Origin: Aliiglaciecola lipolytica E3
GTDB lineage: Bacteria; Pseudomonadota; Gammaproteobacteria; Enterobacterales; Alteromonadaceae
Direction of reading: 5' to 3'
DNA length: 64,000 bases
NCBI RefSeq assembly: GCF_000314975.1
Contig: NZ_BAEN01000076.1
Coordinates: 496,001 to 560,000 of the forward strand
Position numbers and translations under genes: made by a program. Positions 38,069-46,529 of this stretch are shown here, one piece after another; the first letter of the stretch is position 1, and every line of letters begins with the position of its first letter. Under the pieces are notes generated by a model. That model saw only the letters and a program-made list of their open reading frames with translations, had not been told where the DNA came from and did not search any database.

Positions 38069-38583
38069 GTTGTACGGGCACCTTAGTTGCGCAAACAGAG
38101 CGCTTGAATATTCGTAAAGTCACTACGGCTGAAGCGTTTTTCATACTAGAACTAGTTAATGATCCAGACTGGATAAGACATATTGGTGATCGTGATATTC
38201 ACAATCAAGCGGATGCGCGCAGGTTTATTGAAGACGGCCCTTTTGTCTCGTATCAAAAAAATGGCTTTGGCTTGTACGTGTTTTGTGACAACCGTAAAAA
38301 CCGTCCTATGGGCGTATGTGGAATGTTACAGAGAACGTTCTTGGATGCGCCGGATATTGGTTACGCAATTTTGCCAGCATACCGACGTAAAGGGTTTACG
38401 TTTGAAGCGTGCCAAGGTGTGTTGCAAGCTGATTGTCAGCGTTTAGGCCTTAAAAAAGTACATGCAATTATTTCTAAAGAAAATACCCAATCAATCAATC
38501 TAATCGAAAGATTGGGCTTCACATTCACTAAGGTTATCCAACACCAGCAAACCGACACCCTGTTATACAGCTTTTTCAAGTGA
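38065..38583 (+). CDS. GNAT-family N-acetyltransferase (RimJ-like)
   Basis: A 172-aa acetyltransferase. It begins with TERLNIRKVTTAEAFFILELVNDPDW, typical of RimJ/RimL-like proteins. The acetyl-CoA motif is AYRRKGFTFEACQG, and NTQSINLIERLGF is the C-terminal motif. The ATG overlaps the diguanylate cyclase stop (ATGA), so the two are co-translated. The substrate is unknown. Confidence 0.88.
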   Translation: MSCTGTLVAQTERLNIRKVTTAEAFFILELVNDPDWIRHIGDRDIHNQADARRFIEDGPFVSYQKNGFGLYVFCDNRKNRPMGVCGMLQRTFLDAPDIGYAILPAYRRKGFTFEACQGVLQADCQRLGLKKVHAIISKENTQSINLIERLGFTFTKVIQHQQTDTLLYSFFK

Positions 38584-38608
38584 AATTGAGTGTCAGAACT
38601 ACTTTTAG

Positions 38609-39208
38609 TTAAAGCGGTGGCAATATCGTAACTTTATTCAGCAGTACTGGCTCAATTGGCACATCTGCCCAGCCAATCACTGCATCATATTGGGTTTCCA
38701 CTTGAGAGATGGCATCAAGCACATCAGTCCCCTCTGTGACATAACCGAACACCGCATAGCCCCACTTTCTGCCAGGATCTAAACTTTCGTTATCATTGAG
38801 GTTGAAATAAAATTGTCGATTAGCAGTATGCTCACCATTAGAACGTGCCATGGCAATTGTATAAGTTTGATTCTTTAAACCGTTACCTGACTCATTGAAA
38901 ATATCTGGAAATTTTGGCAAATCTTTCATGTCTTTATCATAGCCGCCACCTTGCACGACAAAGTCAGCAATTATGCGGTGAAAAACAGTTCCTTCGTAAC
39001 TACGTTTATCTACATAACGCAAAAAATTATTTACCGTAATAGGGGCTCTGGAGCGATCAAGCTCAACTACAAAATCCCCCATTGTGGTATGCATTTTAAC
39101 CCTTGGATAATAATTATCTGGCTGGATTTGCGAGCCATCGTCTTTGGGTTTTCCATGGGCCATAAACGTACACAATGAGAGTATTAATACTACTAAATAA
39201 TGCTTCAT
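38609..39208 (-). CDS. Periplasmic cyclophilin-type peptidyl-prolyl isomerase
   Basis: A 199-aa prolyl isomerase with a signal peptide (residues 1-19, ends AHG) and a cyclophilin domain: MGDFVVELDRSRAPITVNNFLRYVD, FHRIIADFVVQGGGYD, and the RSNGEHTANRQFYFNL active-site region. It should help folding in the periplasm. It is encoded 11 bases after rlmG on the same strand, so they probably share a transcript. Confidence 0.92.
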   Translation of the reverse strand: MKHYLVVLILSLCTFMAHGKPKDDGSQIQPDNYYPRVKMHTTMGDFVVELDRSRAPITVNNFLRYVDKRSYEGTVFHRIIADFVVQGGGYDKDMKDLPKFPDIFNESGNGLKNQTYTIAMARSNGEHTANRQFYFNLNDNESLDPGRKWGYAVFGYVTEGTDVLDAISQVETQYDAVIGWADVPIEPVLLNKVTILPPL

Positions 39209-39219
39209 CTAATTTCTCT

Positions 39220-40359
39220 TTATTTTAACGAGGATAAAATACTAAATTTTCTATCGCTTGCGACAACACTATAACCGCCAAACAACCGTTTTAATTTTTG
39301 TGGATAGTCTAAGTGCCGATTGCCAATAACCCTTAGTTCTCCGCCTTTTGCTAATTTCGAACACGCATCTTCAAACATCTGAGTCGCAATGTGATCAGTG
39401 ATAGTGTTCAGTTGATGAAACGGCGGATTACAAATTACGATATCAATTTGTTGTTGTTTTTCCAACCGCTCCAAGCAATTACTGACTACAAATTGGGCGC
39501 GATTGAATTGATCTGGCAAATTGTTTTTCACATTTTGTCTGGCTGACTCGACTGCCATATAGGATTCATCTACAAATATGACCTGTGCGTCTGCAAAGCG
39601 TTTTAAAACACATAAACCAACGACGCCATTGCCACAACCTAAATCGACCACGATTTTTCCATTACAATTGGGCAGGTTATCTATCAGCATGCGTGCACCA
39701 ATATCGATTTGCTGACGTGCAAATACATTTGCATGGTTAAGAATCGTAAATGGTTCTTGATCCATTTCCCAGGTGGTTGGGTAAGGTGAAATTTGTTGAG
39801 TTAAAGGCAATTCCGGCTCACAAAATATTAGTCGCGCTTTTTTCTTGGCCAACGATGTATGCGTCTTGCCTAAATATTTTTCAAATAACGCTAACGTTGA
39901 TTTTTGAATTGCTTTGGCTTTTGCCCCTGCCACTATTCGCGTAGTCGGTGCAAGTACGGATTGCAGTTGAATTAATTGATGTTCCAACAAGGCCAAGGTT
40001 TTTGGAATTTTTATAATAACCCAATCAGGAGCCTGTGGGATTTGCGCGAGGCTGTCATGAAACTTGATTCGCGTTTTATCTAATTCATTTTCTCGAATAT
40101 TATGTTGGCAGGCAATTTGTGCAACCAATGAATCGCTAACGTGATGAATGTCAGCCTCATTTAGCCAACATGAGAGAGCCCCAAAATCATCATTCATGAT
40201 GACGATACTAGCTTGTGTAATATCACCTTGCTCTTGATGGATGTGTTCTAAAATAAGTTCATCAGCAGCATCCCACGCCTGCCAACTAGGGTGAGCAAAT
40301 CGTCTGGGATAACGGTATAATTGCAGAGATTTCTCTAAAAAATGAAAGCTAGTATTCAT
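39220..40359 (-). CDS. rlmG: 23S rRNA (guanine-1835-N2)-methyltransferase RlmG
   Basis: A 379-aa SAM-dependent methyltransferase with the duplicated fold of RlmG/RsmC. The N-terminal degenerate domain shows ADELILEHI and VIIKIPKTLALLEHQLIQL; the C-terminal domain has DLGCGNGVVGL for SAM and the catalytic IVICNPPFHQ motif. ATG 40359 gives the E. coli length; a TTG frame ten codons upstream is less likely. It diverges from alkB with 24 bases between starts. Confidence 0.94.
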   Translation of the reverse strand: MNTSFHFLEKSLQLYRYPRRFAHPSWQAWDAADELILEHIHQEQGDITQASIVIMNDDFGALSCWLNEADIHHVSDSLVAQIACQHNIRENELDKTRIKFHDSLAQIPQAPDWVIIKIPKTLALLEHQLIQLQSVLAPTTRIVAGAKAKAIQKSTLALFEKYLGKTHTSLAKKKARLIFCEPELPLTQQISPYPTTWEMDQEPFTILNHANVFARQQIDIGARMLIDNLPNCNGKIVVDLGCGNGVVGLCVLKRFADAQVIFVDESYMAVESARQNVKNNLPDQFNRAQFVVSNCLERLEKQQQIDIVICNPPFHQLNTITDHIATQMFEDACSKLAKGGELRVIGNRHLDYPQKLKRLFGGYSVVASDRKFSILSSLK

Positions 40360-40383
40360 GAAAGCCGAATTCAAGTAAGTTGT

Positions 40384-40998
40384 ATGCAACAGGATTTATT
40401 TTCAACCCCCCCAGCGGGTCTTATCAAAATGCCAATGGTAGATGCAGAAGTGCATTATCAAGCTGACTTTTTGGATCAGGACACAGCCAATCAATTGTAT
40501 CAGAATTTAATGGTTAATTTAGCTTGGCAACAGGAATCTATCCAAATCTATGGACGAAAAGTGGCAATTCCTCGATTACAGGCTTGGTATGGGGATAAGC
40601 AAACTACTTATCGTTATTCTGGATTGGAGATGCACCCCATACCTTGGACAAAGGAACTATATAGTTTAAAACAAAAGCTCGAGCAGGCCTGCGATTCTCA
40701 ATTTAATTCGGTTTTAGCTAACTGGTATCGAAACGGTCAAGATGGAATGGGTTGGCACGCAGACAATGAAACTGAGTTAGGTGAACAGCCTGTTATTGCA
40801 TCATTAACTTTGGGGTATCCTCGAGATTTCGATTTTAAACATAGGCGCAGTGCCCAAAAAATAAGAATTTCGCTGCAAAATGGGAGTTTATTGGTAATGG
40901 CAGGTAACACCCAGCAACATTGGCTACATAGTCTTCCTAAGCGCAGTAACTTAGTTCAAGGCCGGATTAATCTTACCTTTCGCAAGATCCTTTTCTAA
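40384..40998 (+). CDS. AlkB-type Fe(II)/2-oxoglutarate dioxygenase (DNA dealkylation)
   Basis: A 204-aa enzyme of the AlkB family that oxidatively removes methyl groups from DNA bases. Fe(II) ligands are His125 and Asp127 (WHADNE) and His182 (WLHSLP). 2-Oxoglutarate is bound by the Arg pair of GRINLTFRK (Arg194, Arg200). ATG 40384 is chosen since upstream frames overlap rlmG. It resembles the ALKBH2/3-like group common in marine bacteria more than E. coli AlkB. No Ada gene is beside it. No LexA or Ada box was seen. Confidence 0.9.
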   Translation: MQQDLFSTPPAGLIKMPMVDAEVHYQADFLDQDTANQLYQNLMVNLAWQQESIQIYGRKVAIPRLQAWYGDKQTTYRYSGLEMHPIPWTKELYSLKQKLEQACDSQFNSVLANWYRNGQDGMGWHADNETELGEQPVIASLTLGYPRDFDFKHRRSAQKIRISLQNGSLLVMAGNTQQHWLHSLPKRSNLVQGRINLTFRKILF

Positions 40999-41144
40999 AT
41001 ATTCACGTTATAAAAACTTCAATTACAGCGTCGATAAATAATATCTATCAGACTCAATCACTTAAGATAAAACGTGAAAAAATAGATTTTTAATCCGCTC
41101 CGAACAGGCTAAATTTATACACAGACACACAGAGGGACCAAACT

Positions 41145-41468
41145 ATGAACATACAAAACAATATTGAGCAAAAGTTGTTGTCACATTTTAATCCTGCTCA
41201 TTTGGAAGTCATTAACGAAAGTTTTATGCACAATGTACCAGATGGGTCTGAAACGCATTTCAAGGTTGTATTAGTGACACCAGAATTTGCAGGTAAGCGT
41301 TTAATCAATCGCCATAGAGCGGTAAATGCTGTGCTTAAAGAAGAGCTTGCAGACCATATTCATGCTTTAGCTCTACATACATACACTGGAGAAGAGTGGC
41401 AAAGCTTGTATGGTAATTCTCCTGATTCACCTAATTGCCTGGGGGGAATGAAACGGGCAGCTTCATAA
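41145..41468 (+). CDS. bolA: BolA family protein
   Basis: A 107-aa protein of the BolA family, which binds Fe-S clusters with monothiol glutaredoxins and affects morphology and stress response. The landmark segment is [33 protein letters not shown], with the conserved RHR and the His of the C-terminal helix. GAGGGACC lies upstream of the ATG. It stands alone; a possible hairpin follows. Confidence 0.92.
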   Translation: MNIQNNIEQKLLSHFNPAHLEVINESFMHNVPDGSETHFKVVLVTPEFAGKRLINRHRAVNAVLKEELADHIHALALHTYTGEEWQSLYGNSPDSPNCLGGMKRAAS

Positions 41469-41487
41469 AGTAATTTCGGTATCAAAT

Positions 41488-41516
41488 GGAGTGCAGGTTA
41501 ATGGGGCTTGCACTCC
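41488..41516 (+). terminator. Probable stem-loop after bolA
   Basis: GGAGTGCA and TGCACTCC form an 8-bp stem around a 13-base loop, 20 bases after the bolA stop and 18 bases from the btuF-like stop. There is no strong T-run, so it may only mark the convergent boundary. Confidence 0.4.
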
Positions 41517-41534
41517 GTACCATTCCACTAATTA

Positions 41535-42431
41535 TTATTTAGCGTAAAACAACCTTGCGCGCTCAATGTTTTCGCACAATAGTTCTATTTCACTCAACAC
41601 TCGGGTTGTCATTCTATACACCTTGTCTGCGTTTGGCCGCAATATAAAATGGTTTTCGACTGCAGGAATAAATCCAAACTGTTGCCAGTCGAATAATCTA
41701 CTTTCTATTTGCTGCGCTGCTTTGGGTTGAATAATTACCTGTGGCATTCTACTGATAACTTGCTCAAGGGATACGGAAGGGTAATCTTCGTTAATTTCTG
41801 CAAAGATGTTTCTGGCCCCACAAAGATCGAGGTGTTGTTGTGGCCACGCGTCACCAGCAATAGTCTGCATTGGAGCTGGCCATATTTCGTAGAAGACAGA
41901 AATCGATTGTTTTGCAGCATACTGTTTGCGCATGTTTGTAAGGTGCAATTGATAGTTGTCAGCCAGCAAATTGGCTTGTTGTTGCCTACCGGTAAGTTCA
42001 CCGAAAATACGTATTTCTTTGCTAACATCTTCTAACACTTTAGGATCAGAATAAAACACGCGAATACCAAATTCTTCCAATCTGGCTAGGTCAGTTAATG
42101 AATTTCCGCTTCTCCAAGCAATAACTAAATCGGGTCTTAATTGCAGTATTTTTTCGATTTGTAAGCGGCTATGATCGCCAACCCGTGGTAGTGTTTTGGC
42201 TTGTTCCGGAAAATCTGCGTAGGTGCCTGTGGCAATGATCTGATGTCCTGCGCCTATGTCGAATAATAACTCTACAATATGTGGAGCTAGGGCAATGATT
42301 TTAAGATTTTGTTTATGTTGAATGTTTAGATTGTCATTCGGTTCAACAGCTTCACAAACGCCCATACATAGCAGCAATATAAGCGAAACAAACGGTAAAA
42401 AAGGTGATTTATTATCTTTTACTGGCTTCAT
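41535..42431 (-). CDS. btuF: Cobalamin-binding periplasmic protein, BtuF type
   Basis: A 298-aa ABC substrate-binding protein of the two-lobe helical backbone class. A membrane-targeting signal (residues 12-28) precedes IIALAPHIVELLFDIGAGHQIIATGTYADFPEQAKTLPRVGDHSRLQIEKILQLRPDLVIAW, the start of the BtuF/FhuD fold, and RPNADKVYRMTTRV closes it. It should deliver cobalamin from the periplasm to BtuC. Identity rests on the riboswitch in front of the operon. Its ATG overlaps the permease stop by one base. Confidence 0.88.
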   Translation of the reverse strand: MKPVKDNKSPFLPFVSLILLLCMGVCEAVEPNDNLNIQHKQNLKIIALAPHIVELLFDIGAGHQIIATGTYADFPEQAKTLPRVGDHSRLQIEKILQLRPDLVIAWRSGNSLTDLARLEEFGIRVFYSDPKVLEDVSKEIRIFGELTGRQQQANLLADNYQLHLTNMRKQYAAKQSISVFYEIWPAPMQTIAGDAWPQQHLDLCGARNIFAEINEDYPSVSLEQVISRMPQVIIQPKAAQQIESRLFDWQQFGFIPAVENHFILRPNADKVYRMTTRVLSEIELLCENIERARLFYAK

Positions 42432-43459
42432 CAGCGACCTCGACTTTGCTGTAATGTAAATAAAAAGAATATACTGCCAATCGCCGAGGTGATAATACCA
42501 ATTGGGATTTCTTGATTTTCAATAATCACCCGGGCGACGACGTCAATCCAAATTAAAAAGCTGCCACCAACAAATACACAACCAATAATGAGACTTCTAC
42601 TGGTAACCCCAAACCAGCCTCTGACAATGTGTGGGATCATTAACCCTACAAAACCTATCCCACCGCAATAAGCAACGATGCACGAGGTCAAAGCTGCACA
42701 AATCATTAATACCAATAATCGTAAAGAGTCGACCTTAATACCCAGTGTCTGGGCGTTCTCGTCGCCCAATAACATGGCGTCTATGTGTCGACCGTAAAGC
42801 CATAAGACAATGACGCCTATCGTCACAACCGGCAACATGATCCAAACAAACCACATTTGTGCACTGGCCAAGCTGCCCAGTAACCAAAAAATGACTTTAT
42901 TGGCTGCAAATGGCTCGGCCATAAATAATAAAAAGTGACTTAATGCGCTCAGCATAAATGAAACGGCTACCCCGGCTAAAAGCAAAAACTCTGTGCGCTC
43001 CCCGAACAATCTCTTCGACAATATTTGAACTAAGATGACCGAAAAAAATGCACCCAAAAATGCTGAAAGAGGCAACGCATAAGAAAATGGAATCTGCGCC
43101 AAATAGGCAAATAGAGATGATTGACTAGCTAAGCTACCATTAAACAAAAGCGTAGCGATACTTGCCCCTAAGCCAGCACCTGAAACAACCCCAAAAAGAT
43201 AGGGATCGGCCAGTGGATTGCGGTACACGTTTTGTAATGTTGCCCCCGCTACTGCAAGTCCTGCACCAACTAAAAATCCAACCAAAACGCGTGGTAATCG
43301 CACCTGCCAAAAAATTGCTTCATCAACATTGGAGGCACAGTCATGGCTAATACATTGAAAGATGCCTGCGAGGTCTAACTGGGCCGCACCAAAAAACATT
43401 CCACAGAAAATACTTAAAACACTAAAACTGACCAGTATTGCAAATTTAGACTTAGTCAT
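42431..43459 (-). CDS. btuC: Cobalamin ABC transporter permease, BtuC type
   Basis: A 342-aa FecCD-family permease with about ten helices. Typical motifs are RLPRVLVGFLVGAGLAVAGATLQNVYRNPLADPYLFGVVSGAGLGA, LLGDENAQTLGI and GGIGFVGLMIPHIVR, which form the coupling region to the ATPase. It overlaps the ATPase gene by 8 bases and the binding-protein gene by one, giving a tightly coupled operon. Cobalamin specificity is inferred from the riboswitch and BtuF-like partner; heme or siderophore permeases share the same fold. Confidence 0.9.
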   Translation of the reverse strand: MTKSKFAILVSFSVLSIFCGMFFGAAQLDLAGIFQCISHDCASNVDEAIFWQVRLPRVLVGFLVGAGLAVAGATLQNVYRNPLADPYLFGVVSGAGLGASIATLLFNGSLASQSSLFAYLAQIPFSYALPLSAFLGAFFSVILVQILSKRLFGERTEFLLLAGVAVSFMLSALSHFLLFMAEPFAANKVIFWLLGSLASAQMWFVWIMLPVVTIGVIVLWLYGRHIDAMLLGDENAQTLGIKVDSLRLLVLMICAALTSCIVAYCGGIGFVGLMIPHIVRGWFGVTSRSLIIGCVFVGGSFLIWIDVVARVIIENQEIPIGIITSAIGSIFFLFTLQQSRGR

Positions 43460-44270
43460 TTATTACGTTCCTGCCATTTGCCACATCGGCTTGCTCAATA
43501 TTGGGAGGATAAAATTCAATTCTAATCTTATGTGTGGAGGGTTTGATCACGACATCACAGGGCGTTTTATAAACCTGTTGCAAACGTGTCTGAGTTAATA
43601 CTTCTTGAGGGCTGCCAAAGGACATCAATTTACCTTCTGCCAATAAGCATAGTTGATCACAGTATTCAGCAGCATGATTGAGATCATGCAAGCTCATTAC
43701 GATGGTAACGTTTTGTTGTTTCGCAATTTTACGTAGCAAAGATAATATTTGGTGTTCGTAGTACACATCTAAATGATTGATTGGCTCGTCGAGTACAAAT
43801 AAACCCGCTGTTTGTACAAGTGCTCTGGCAATTTGTGCCCGCTGCTGTTCTCCGCCAGAGAGTGAATGAAAAGGTTGTTTTGCTTTTGCGCTTAAACCTA
43901 CTTGTTCAAGAGCTGTGGATATTACGTCTTTTTGTGCTATTGAAACTTTAGAGAATAAGGTCTGATGCGGTAGTAAGCCCATACTTACTATTTGCTCTAA
44001 ATTAAGATTAAAGACGCGACTATTGAACTGGTTCACTACCGCAATTTGCTGAGCGCGGGCTATTGCAGGTAAATTTTCAATCGCGTTTGAGCGCCAAAAT
44101 ACTTGTTGTTGTGAACTGAGTTGGCCAGAGATGAGCTTTAGTAGCGTTGTCTTGCCAGCTCCATTGGGTCCCAAAATACCGATAACAGAACCCGTGTCAG
44201 CTTGGAAGTGGATATCTGACAAGATTGTAGTACCAGCAATTTGATAGCTTAGATTGCTTAATTTGAGCAT
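43452..44270 (-). CDS. btuD: Cobalamin ABC transporter ATPase, BtuD type
   Basis: An ABC ATPase of 272 aa from ATG 44270; upstream ATGs at 44285 and 44291 lack a ribosome site, while AGGT lies 8 bases before 44270. Visible motifs are Walker A GPNGAGKTT, signature LSGGEQQR, Walker B LFVLDEPINHLD and the switch His in MSLHDLNH. It energises uptake through BtuC. First gene of the btuD-btuC-btuF operon, about 150 bases downstream of the adenosylcobalamin riboswitch core. Confidence 0.9.
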   Translation of the reverse strand: MLKLSNLSYQIAGTTILSDIHFQADTGSVIGILGPNGAGKTTLLKLISGQLSSQQQVFWRSNAIENLPAIARAQQIAVVNQFNSRVFNLNLEQIVSMGLLPHQTLFSKVSIAQKDVISTALEQVGLSAKAKQPFHSLSGGEQQRAQIARALVQTAGLFVLDEPINHLDVYYEHQILSLLRKIAKQQNVTIVMSLHDLNHAAEYCDQLCLLAEGKLMSFGSPQEVLTQTRLQQVYKTPCDVVIKPSTHKIRIEFYPPNIEQADVANGRNVIND

Positions 44271-44420
44271 TGCTTTACCTGTCATTCCCATTGAACACTA
44301 AAAAGCCAAAATTGAATTTTGACGGGGTTTAATTTGATGCAAGGGGAAATCAGTATCGCAAAGAATACTAGAGTAAATCGTGTGATCCCGCACGCTACAA
44401 AAAATAAGTGAGTAATTGAA

Positions 44421-44560
44421 TATTACGTTGGTATCTGACTTTTAGCCGCTGATGTAGGCTGACTAATTACAGTTGCGGGTACAGTTTTGGATTTACACCA
44501 AATTCCCATTTCATATTCTGTCGCTAAAATATAACAATCTTTAGCTTTGTGCCCTAGCGT
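44421..44560 (-). promoter_or_regulatory. Adenosylcobalamin riboswitch
   Basis: Read on the minus strand, the conserved cobalamin riboswitch core is clear: GGGAA at 44507-44503, GGTGTAAATCC, CCCGCAACTGTAA, then GCCTACATCAGCGGC and AGTCAGATACC near 44440. This order defines the B12 aptamer. A weak AT-rich hairpin (CAAAATT/AATTTTG) before the btuD start is a possible expression platform. The 5' limit is approximate. The rest of the 328-base gap holds the promoters of this operon and of the divergent TRAP operon. Confidence 0.93.
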
Positions 44561-44619
44561 TATTTGCTAAAAAAACGTTTAATATCGAACAAATAGAATA
44601 ATAAAACAGGTAAAAGAGA

Positions 44620-45153
44620 ATGTTTAAGGCAGCATCCCTTTCTCGCGCCATTGACGTAGTCAACGATAGCATTTGCAAACTAGTCAGTTGGTTTACATTG
44701 TTTATGGTGTTAATCACATTGCTAATTGTGGTGTTGAGATACGGTTTTGATATTGGTTGGATAGCCATGCAAGAATCCGTCATGTATCTACATGCTTGTG
44801 TATTTCTATTAGGCAGTGCGCATACGCTGCGCGTTAATGAACACGTTAGAGTTGACATTTTTTATTGTCGTTTTGATGTCTTAAAAAAAGCCAAAGTAGA
44901 CCTGTTTGGTACATTGTTTTTTATGCTGCCTGTCAATATTTTTATTTTTATTATTTGTTGGGATTATGTAGTAGCAGCTTGGAAAATCTTGGAAGATTCT
45001 CAGGCTGCTGGAGGTATTCCAGCGGTATTTCTGCTTAAAACCTTTATTCTCATGTTTGCCGGTTTAATGGTGCTACAAGGCATTGCAGAATTAATTCGCA
45101 ATATCACTTTATGTGTAACTAAAAATGAAAGCGTATTGGGAGAAGTAAAATAA
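44620..45153 (+). CDS. dctQ: TRAP transporter small permease DctQ
   Basis: A 177-aa four-helix membrane protein of the DctQ family. VVLRYGFDIGWIAMQESVMYLHACVFLLGSAHTLRVNEHVRVDIFYC is the family core. It pairs with the large permease to accept substrate from the binding protein. It overlaps the DctM gene by one base (TAATG). The TRAP operon starts back-to-back with the cobalamin operon. Confidence 0.92.
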   Translation: MFKAASLSRAIDVVNDSICKLVSWFTLFMVLITLLIVVLRYGFDIGWIAMQESVMYLHACVFLLGSAHTLRVNEHVRVDIFYCRFDVLKKAKVDLFGTLFFMLPVNIFIFIICWDYVVAAWKILEDSQAAGGIPAVFLLKTFILMFAGLMVLQGIAELIRNITLCVTKNESVLGEVK

Positions 45154-46511
45154 TGGAATATCTCTCTTTAGTTATGTTTTTAATCGTCTGTATTACGTTG
45201 CTCTTAGGCTACCCAGTCGCCTATACCTTAGCTGGAACGGCGCTAATATTTGCCGGAGTTGGCGCATTCTTCGGAGTGTTTGATACTGCGTATTTGCAGG
45301 CTGTACCGAGCCGGCTGTATGGCATAGTCACTAATCAAACCCTCATAGCCGTTCCTTTGTTTGTGTTTATGGGAGTAATGCTAGAAAAATCTAAGGTCGC
45401 GGAAAATTTACTCATAGCTATGGGACAAGTTTTCGGGCGCTTAAAGTCGGGGTTGGCTATTTCGGTCGTGTTGGTTGGTATGTTGCTAGCTGCAAGTACG
45501 GGCATTGTCGGTGCAACTGTAGTCACTATGGGGTTGCTGTCTCTTCCTACGATGTTGAAACAGGGCTACTCACCCGCATTTGCTTCAGGTGCTATTTGTG
45601 CAACAGGCACATTAGGGCAAATCATTCCTCCTTCAATTGCGTTAGTGTTGCTAGGGGATGTTTTATCGAGCGCTTTTCAACAAGCTCAATTGAATATGGG
45701 GATTTTCTCTCCTGAGTCCGTTTCCGTAGGCGACTTATTTTTGGGCGCATTAGTGCCAGGCATGATTTTAGTGGCTATGTATTTATTGTATGTGGTGCTG
45801 TTTGCAAGCCGACACATTGATAAAAACGTGCGAAGTGAACATAACAATAATCAGGTTTCAGTTAATTTATTGGGTGCCCTGTTTCCTCCGTTAATTTTAA
45901 TTTTCGTCGTTTTAGGTTCTATTTTAGGTGGCTATGCAACGCCAACAGAAGCTGCCGGTGTGGGGGCTGCTGGTGCATTGTTATTGGCGCTCTCTACGCA
46001 ACAGTTTAATTTTACAAAGTTAAAAGAGGTAATGTTGAGCACCACTCGTGTTACCGCCATGGTGTTCTTAATCTTGATTGGCGCATCCATATTTTCATTA
46101 GTGTTTCGTGGATTCGGTGGTGAAGAGCTTATTGAAGACTTTTTCCAACAACTGCCAGGAGGCACTTTTAGCGCAGTTTTGCTCGTCATGGTTGTTATAT
46201 TTTTACTTGGGTTTATTCTGGATTTTATTGAAATTACCTTTGTAGTAGTGCCGATCGTTGCACCTGTGCTTTTGGCGATGGGGGTTGATCCTATCTGGTT
46301 AGGGATAATGATTGCAGTGAATTTGCAGACATCGTTTCTGACACCTCCATTTGGCTTTGCCTTGTTCTATTTGCGCGGTGTCGCGCCGGCAAATGTTCAG
46401 ACCACTCATATATACAAAGGCGTGATACCCTTTATTATTATTCAGTTGTTGTTATTGATAGGCTTGGCAATTTGGCCAAATCTGGTAACTTGGCTGCCTT
46501 CAATATTGTGA
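45153..46511 (+). CDS. dctM: TRAP transporter large permease DctM
   Basis: A 452-aa inner-membrane Na+-coupled permease with about twelve helices. It shows typical DctM signatures: PVAYTLAGTALIF, NQTLIAVPLFVFMGVMLE, GALVPGMILVAMYLLYV, PPLILIFVVLGSILGGYATPTEAAGVGA and FLTPPFGFALFYLRGVAP. It works with the DctQ and DctP genes on each side. Confidence 0.94.
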   Translation: MEYLSLVMFLIVCITLLLGYPVAYTLAGTALIFAGVGAFFGVFDTAYLQAVPSRLYGIVTNQTLIAVPLFVFMGVMLEKSKVAENLLIAMGQVFGRLKSGLAISVVLVGMLLAASTGIVGATVVTMGLLSLPTMLKQGYSPAFASGAICATGTLGQIIPPSIALVLLGDVLSSAFQQAQLNMGIFSPESVSVGDLFLGALVPGMILVAMYLLYVVLFASRHIDKNVRSEHNNNQVSVNLLGALFPPLILIFVVLGSILGGYATPTEAAGVGAAGALLLALSTQQFNFTKLKEVMLSTTRVTAMVFLILIGASIFSLVFRGFGGEELIEDFFQQLPGGTFSAVLLVMVVIFLLGFILDFIEITFVVVPIVAPVLLAMGVDPIWLGIMIAVNLQTSFLTPPFGFALFYLRGVAPANVQTTHIYKGVIPFIIIQLLLLIGLAIWPNLVTWLPSIL

Positions 46512-46529
46512 TCGGTCAATGGATGTGTA

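Noticed and set aside
45932-46189. Minus-strand ORF of 85 codons within dctM
   Set aside because: Mirror frame of a membrane-protein gene; no start signal and no domain.
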